Source of the DNA: Niastella sp.
Lineage (GTDB): Bacteria; Bacteroidota; Bacteroidia; Chitinophagales; Chitinophagaceae
Assembly (NCBI GenBank): GCA_021154515.1
Contig: JAJKIL010000247.1
Coordinates: 1 to 8,387, forward strand
Length of the DNA stretch: 8,387 bases
Direction: 5' to 3'
The notes beneath the pieces are model-generated. The model was not told where the DNA came from and searched no databases. It was given only the letters and a program-made list of their open reading frames with translations. This document shows, piece after piece, positions 6,101 through 8,387 of the stretch; positions within the stretch are counted from its first letter, which is position 1, and every line of letters begins with the position of its first letter. The position numbers and the translations under genes are program-made.

Positions 6101-6205
6101 GTTAGGCATTTTCTACCGGATATCAGCCGGCCAGTTGATCCCGAATACCGCCCCCCGGGGGTGGCCAATCAGTTTTTTTACGGGGATTGCCTAATTGATT
6201 ACACG
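6101..6205 (+). repeat. Four degenerate ~24-base repeat units in the divergent spacer
   Basis: Four units read in the same direction: AGGCATTTTCTACCGGAT (6104-6121), CGGCCAGTTGATCCCGAAT (6128-6146), a T-rich expanded unit starting GGCCAATCAG and ending ACGGGGAT (6163-6187), and TGCCTAATTGATTACACG (6188-6205). The GGC cores are spaced 24, 34 and 25 bases; the wide gap holds a GC dyad (CCGCCCCC/GGGGGTGG, 6148-6164). The shared plan is GGCCA, a T-rich centre, then CCGGAAT. From memory this resembles terminal repeats of IS21-type elements in Bacteroidota, but no transposase is present, so it would be a decayed end. It could equally be a regulatory repeat. Confidence 0.5.
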
Positions 6206-6256
6206 TAAAAGTTTGAAAAAAAATGTGATTTTAACATTAAACAATTACTGGATTAG

Positions 6257-6286
6257 TTTGTATCCCGCCATAAAAAGTTATCTTGG
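6257..6286 (+). promoter_or_regulatory. Possible promoter directly at the acyltransferase start
   Basis: TTTG (6257-6260), an 18-base gap, then TATCTTGG (6279-6286), which differs from TAnnTTTG at one core base plus the final context. If used, transcription would begin at or near the ATG at 6293 and the mRNA would be nearly leaderless. The true promoter may instead lie further left. Confidence 0.25.
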
Positions 6287-6292
6287 GGCCGC

Positions 6293-7186
6293 ATGCAAGG
6301 GCTTATTTATTACATTTCGGTACCATTCATTTATTTGCTTTCCCTCCTACCCTTTCCCATCTTATACAGGGTTAGTGACGGGTTCTATTTTATTCTTTAT
6401 TACGTTTTTGGCTATCGAAAAAAAGTAGTCCTGCAAAACCTTCGCAATTCTTTCCCCGAAAAACCGGAAAAAGAGATCAAAAGATTATGTAAGGATTACT
6501 ATCACTACCTCAGCGATCTCTTTCTCGAGAGTTTTAAAACGCTTACCATCGGGCGTTCCTCCATGTTAAAACGTTGCACATTAAGCCCCGGCGCAAAAGA
6601 TATCTTCGACCGATTTAACCAGGAAGGAAAAAGCATCATGCTCGTAATGGGTCATTACGGCAATTGGGAATGGGCAGGCAATACCTTCAGCCTCCTTTGT
6701 AAACAAAAACTGTTTGTGGTCTATCATCCGTTTCGCAACAAATACTTCAACGGTTTGATGTATCGCATGCGTACGCGTTTTGGCACCGGTCTTATTGCCA
6801 TGAAAGACACCTACAAAGACATGGTGAGACACAAATCAATGGTCAGCACCACTGCCTTTATTGCCGACCAAACGCCTTCCCCTGAAAATGCCTTCTGGAC
6901 CACCTTTCTAAACCAGGATACACCTGTTTTCAAGGGCACGGAAAAAATTGCCCAAAAAATGGGTTATCCTATTGTTTATATAACAATAAAGCGACAAAAA
7001 AGAGGTTATTACAACATATTGGCGGAAGTATTGGCAGAAAACGCTAAAAACACCGTCGACGGAGAAATTTCTGAATTGCACACAGCCAGACTGGAAAAAG
7101 ATATTCGTGAACAACCTGAAATATGGCTCTGGTCACACAGACGATGGAAGCACAAACGCCCGGTAGAAAAAAAATCATTCGTATAA
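6293..7186 (+). CDS. LpxL/HtrB-type lysophospholipid/lipid A acyltransferase
   Basis: This 297-residue protein belongs to the lysophospholipid acyltransferase superfamily, Lip_A_acyltrans branch (LpxL/LpxM-like). These inner-membrane enzymes transfer a fatty acyl chain from acyl carrier protein to lipid A precursors or related lipids on the cytoplasmic side. The catalytic HX4E motif is clear: MGHYGNWEW with H121 and E126. Other landmarks are a hydrophobic N-terminus (about 4-40), YRKKVVLQNLRNSFPEK (41-57), the ADQTPSPENAFW segment (191-202), a FKGTEKIAQKMGYPIVY stretch (213-229) that corresponds to the substrate-site region after the family's DQ motif, and the closing PEIWLWSHRRWKHKRP (275-290). 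ATG 6293 is the only start between the in-frame stop at 6254 and the conserved region, and it matches Bacteroidota homologues beginning with M-x-G-L-x-YY. The desaturase gene follows after 21 bases, probably in one transcript. Substrate (lipid A, ornithine/glycine lipid or pigment ester) is not decided by sequence. Confidence 0.9.
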   Translation: MQGLIYYISVPFIYLLSLLPFPILYRVSDGFYFILYYVFGYRKKVVLQNLRNSFPEKPEKEIKRLCKDYYHYLSDLFLESFKTLTIGRSSMLKRCTLSPGAKDIFDRFNQEGKSIMLVMGHYGNWEWAGNTFSLLCKQKLFVVYHPFRNKYFNGLMYRMRTRFGTGLIAMKDTYKDMVRHKSMVSTTAFIADQTPSPENAFWTTFLNQDTPVFKGTEKIAQKMGYPIVYITIKRQKRGYYNILAEVLAENAKNTVDGEISELHTARLEKDIREQPEIWLWSHRRWKHKRPVEKKSFV

Positions 7187-7207
7187 AAAACCCTCTTGTT
7201 TTAAATC

Positions 7208-8230
7208 ATGCAAAAAAAACCGGGTCGGGAGCTGATCCTTGCTACAAAACCGTTTGCCAAAGAAATTGTATGGAAAAGCTGGCTTTACAGCCTCTCTACA
7301 CTTGCGATCCTGATGGCGTTGGTTTCAGGCATCTATTTTTCAGATAACATCTTCTTAAAAATTGGCTGCAGTATTGGCGCCGGACTTACCATGGTGCGCA
7401 TGTTCGTGATTTACCACGATCACCAGCATCATACCATTCTTAACCGGTCAGTGGCTGCCAATATTCTTTTCACCCTGTACGGTATTTTCATCCTGGCGCC
7501 TACCAGCATCTGGAAGCGGTCACACGATTATCATCACAATCATAATTCGAAATTATTCAGCGCCAGCATCGGGTCATACCCGATCATGACCAAACAACGG
7601 TTTCTGCAGTCATCCAAAGCCGAGCAGCGTAGTTACCTGGCCATCCGTCACCCGCTGACCATTTTGTTTGGCTATATTACCATGTTTATTCTGGGCATGT
7701 GTGTGCGCTCCTTTGTCAGTGCACCCAAACGTCATTGGGACTCCCTCATCGCGTTGATCGTTCACTTTACCATTAGTGCATTGGTTTTTGTTTACCTGGG
7801 TTGGCTTACGTGGTTGCTGGCGGCCGTTATCCCATTTTTGATCGCCTTTATGGTAGGATCGTATTTGTTTTATGCGCAGCATAATTTTCCGGGTGTAACC
7901 TTCCGCGAAAAAGATGACTGGTGCTATGAGGAAGCGGCGATGTCATCGAGCAGCTATATGGTGATGAATCCTTTTTGGAAATGGGTGACAGCGAATATCG
8001 GTTATCATCATATCCATCATATCAATTCACGCATTCCGTTTTACCGTCTTCCCGAAGTAATGGACAAGCTTCCGCAATTAAAGGAAGCAAAAACAACCAC
8101 ATTGAATCCCTGGGATATCGTGGCCTGTTTCCGGTTGAAGGTTTGGGATCCGGGTACCAATTCCATGGTGGGACTTAAAGATGTGTACTACCAACAGCCC
8201 GCCATAAACGCGATAACAACCGCTAGTTAG
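7208..8230 (+). CDS. Membrane fatty acid desaturase (three-histidine-box type)
   Basis: This 340-residue integral membrane di-iron enzyme would introduce a double bond into a fatty acyl chain, most likely on a membrane lipid as in DesA-type acyl-lipid desaturases. All three His boxes are intact: HDHQHH (70-75), HDYHH followed by NHN (106-113) and HHIHH (267-271), the last within NIGYHHIHHINSRIPFYRLPE, which is typical of delta-12/omega-6-like desaturases. An extra QHNFPG (224-229) is also usual. Hydrophobic segments lie near 26-68, 84-100, 149-171 and 178-221. It follows the acyltransferase by 21 bases in the same direction and has its own strong terminator downstream, so the two genes likely form an operon. 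Related di-iron enzymes (carotenoid ketolases or hydroxylases) are less likely given the third box and the RIPFYRLPE sequence. Position of the double bond cannot be inferred. Confidence 0.9.
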   Translation: MQKKPGRELILATKPFAKEIVWKSWLYSLSTLAILMALVSGIYFSDNIFLKIGCSIGAGLTMVRMFVIYHDHQHHTILNRSVAANILFTLYGIFILAPTSIWKRSHDYHHNHNSKLFSASIGSYPIMTKQRFLQSSKAEQRSYLAIRHPLTILFGYITMFILGMCVRSFVSAPKRHWDSLIALIVHFTISALVFVYLGWLTWLLAAVIPFLIAFMVGSYLFYAQHNFPGVTFREKDDWCYEEAAMSSSSYMVMNPFWKWVTANIGYHHIHHINSRIPFYRLPEVMDKLPQLKEAKTTTLNPWDIVACFRLKVWDPGTNSMVGLKDVYYQQPAINAITTAS

Positions 8231-8252
8231 AACTAAACTATACATTACGTGC

Positions 8253-8284
8253 AAATCCCTCCCGACGAGTCGGGAGGGATTTTT
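8253..8284 (+). terminator. Rho-independent terminator after the desaturase
   Basis: AAATCCCTCCCGA (8253-8265) and TCGGGAGGGATTT (8270-8282) are perfectly complementary around CGAG, followed by a T run to 8284. It starts 22 bases after the desaturase stop and closes the acyltransferase-desaturase transcript. Confidence 0.9.
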
Positions 8285-8287
8285 AGT

Positions 8288-8295
8288 TATATTTA
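8288..8295 (+). promoter_or_regulatory. Possible -7 box for the gene at the right edge
   Basis: TATATTTA fits TAnnTTTG except for the last base and lies directly after the terminator, 16 bases before the first possible ATG (8312). No -33 element is visible because the terminator stem occupies that position. Confidence 0.25.
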
Positions 8296-8311
8296 CCTAT
8301 CCTCAAACAGG

Positions 8312-8387
8312 ATGCTGGCATCTATGATAAAAACAAGCACGCAGGCGGACCCATCCAACCTCGTTGATAGATTTTATCCGCCTAAAG
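8312..8387 (+). CDS. 5' end of an unidentified gene running off the window
   Basis: An open frame starts at ATG 8312 (MLAS) or, in the same frame, at ATG 8324 (MIKTSTQADPSNLVDRFYPP) and stays open to the last base. It sits right after a terminator and a weak -7-like box, which is where a new gene would be expected. Only about 25 residues are visible, polar and without a signal peptide, so I cannot name a family. Confidence 0.5.
   Translation, partial: MLASMIKTSTQADPSNLVDRFYPPK

Noticed and set aside
6148..6164. GC-rich dyad CCGCCCCC/GGGGGTGG followed by a T run, looking like a terminator.
   Set aside because: The loop would be only one base, the T run starts seven or more bases after the stem, and no gene ends nearby; it fits better as part of the repeat region.
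6195..6428. 77-codon plus-strand frame starting in the divergent spacer.
   Set aside because: It overlaps the strongly supported acyltransferase in another frame, starts from a TTG codon and shows no motif.

Overview
The window looks like chromosomal DNA of a member of the Bacteroidota, most likely close to Chitinophagaceae. The evidence is a type IX secretion (T9SS) C-terminal sorting domain, an RteC-family protein, promoter-like TAnnTTTG boxes, few Shine-Dalgarno sequences, and A-rich ATGAAAAAA-type gene starts. The genus is inference; there is no rRNA or other marker here.

Layout. Bases 1-1166 hold the 3' part of a secreted beta-helix protein that ends in a T9SS sorting domain. A spacer with a strong terminator follows, then a solitary bluB (1375-2028, 5,6-dimethylbenzimidazole synthase, the lower ligand of B12). 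Next come a leader region with two tiny overlapping ORFs and an RteC-like gene (2245-2820), which ends in a very symmetric terminator. A TMEM175-type potassium channel gene (2965-3570) follows and converges, 13 bases apart, on a minus-strand pair. That pair is an MBOAT O-acyltransferase (4601-6022) followed by a membrane-anchored SGNH-hydrolase-like protein (3584-4597). The 270-base divergent spacer (6023-6292) carries degenerate ~24-base repeats. Rightward from it run a LpxL/HtrB-type acyltransferase (6293-7186) and a three-His-box fatty acid desaturase (7208-8230), closed by a strong terminator. The first ~25 codons of an unidentified gene run off the right edge.

How the genes fit together. 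The right half is dominated by acyl chemistry at the envelope. The MBOAT/SGNH pair is the standard arrangement for passing acyl (usually acetyl) groups across the inner membrane onto a glycan. The divergent acyltransferase/desaturase pair would place and modify fatty acyl chains on membrane lipids. The left half is a mix of unrelated single genes separated by terminators.

The most unusual signal is the rteC-like leader (2181-2261). A 3-codon ORF overlaps a 19-codon ORF by ATGA, and that ORF overlaps the rteC-like start by ATGA. A perfect 16-base direct repeat covers both the leader hairpin and the start codon, which suggests translational coupling or attenuation. No CRISPR array, tRNA, rRNA, complete insertion sequence or obvious new multi-gene system was seen.
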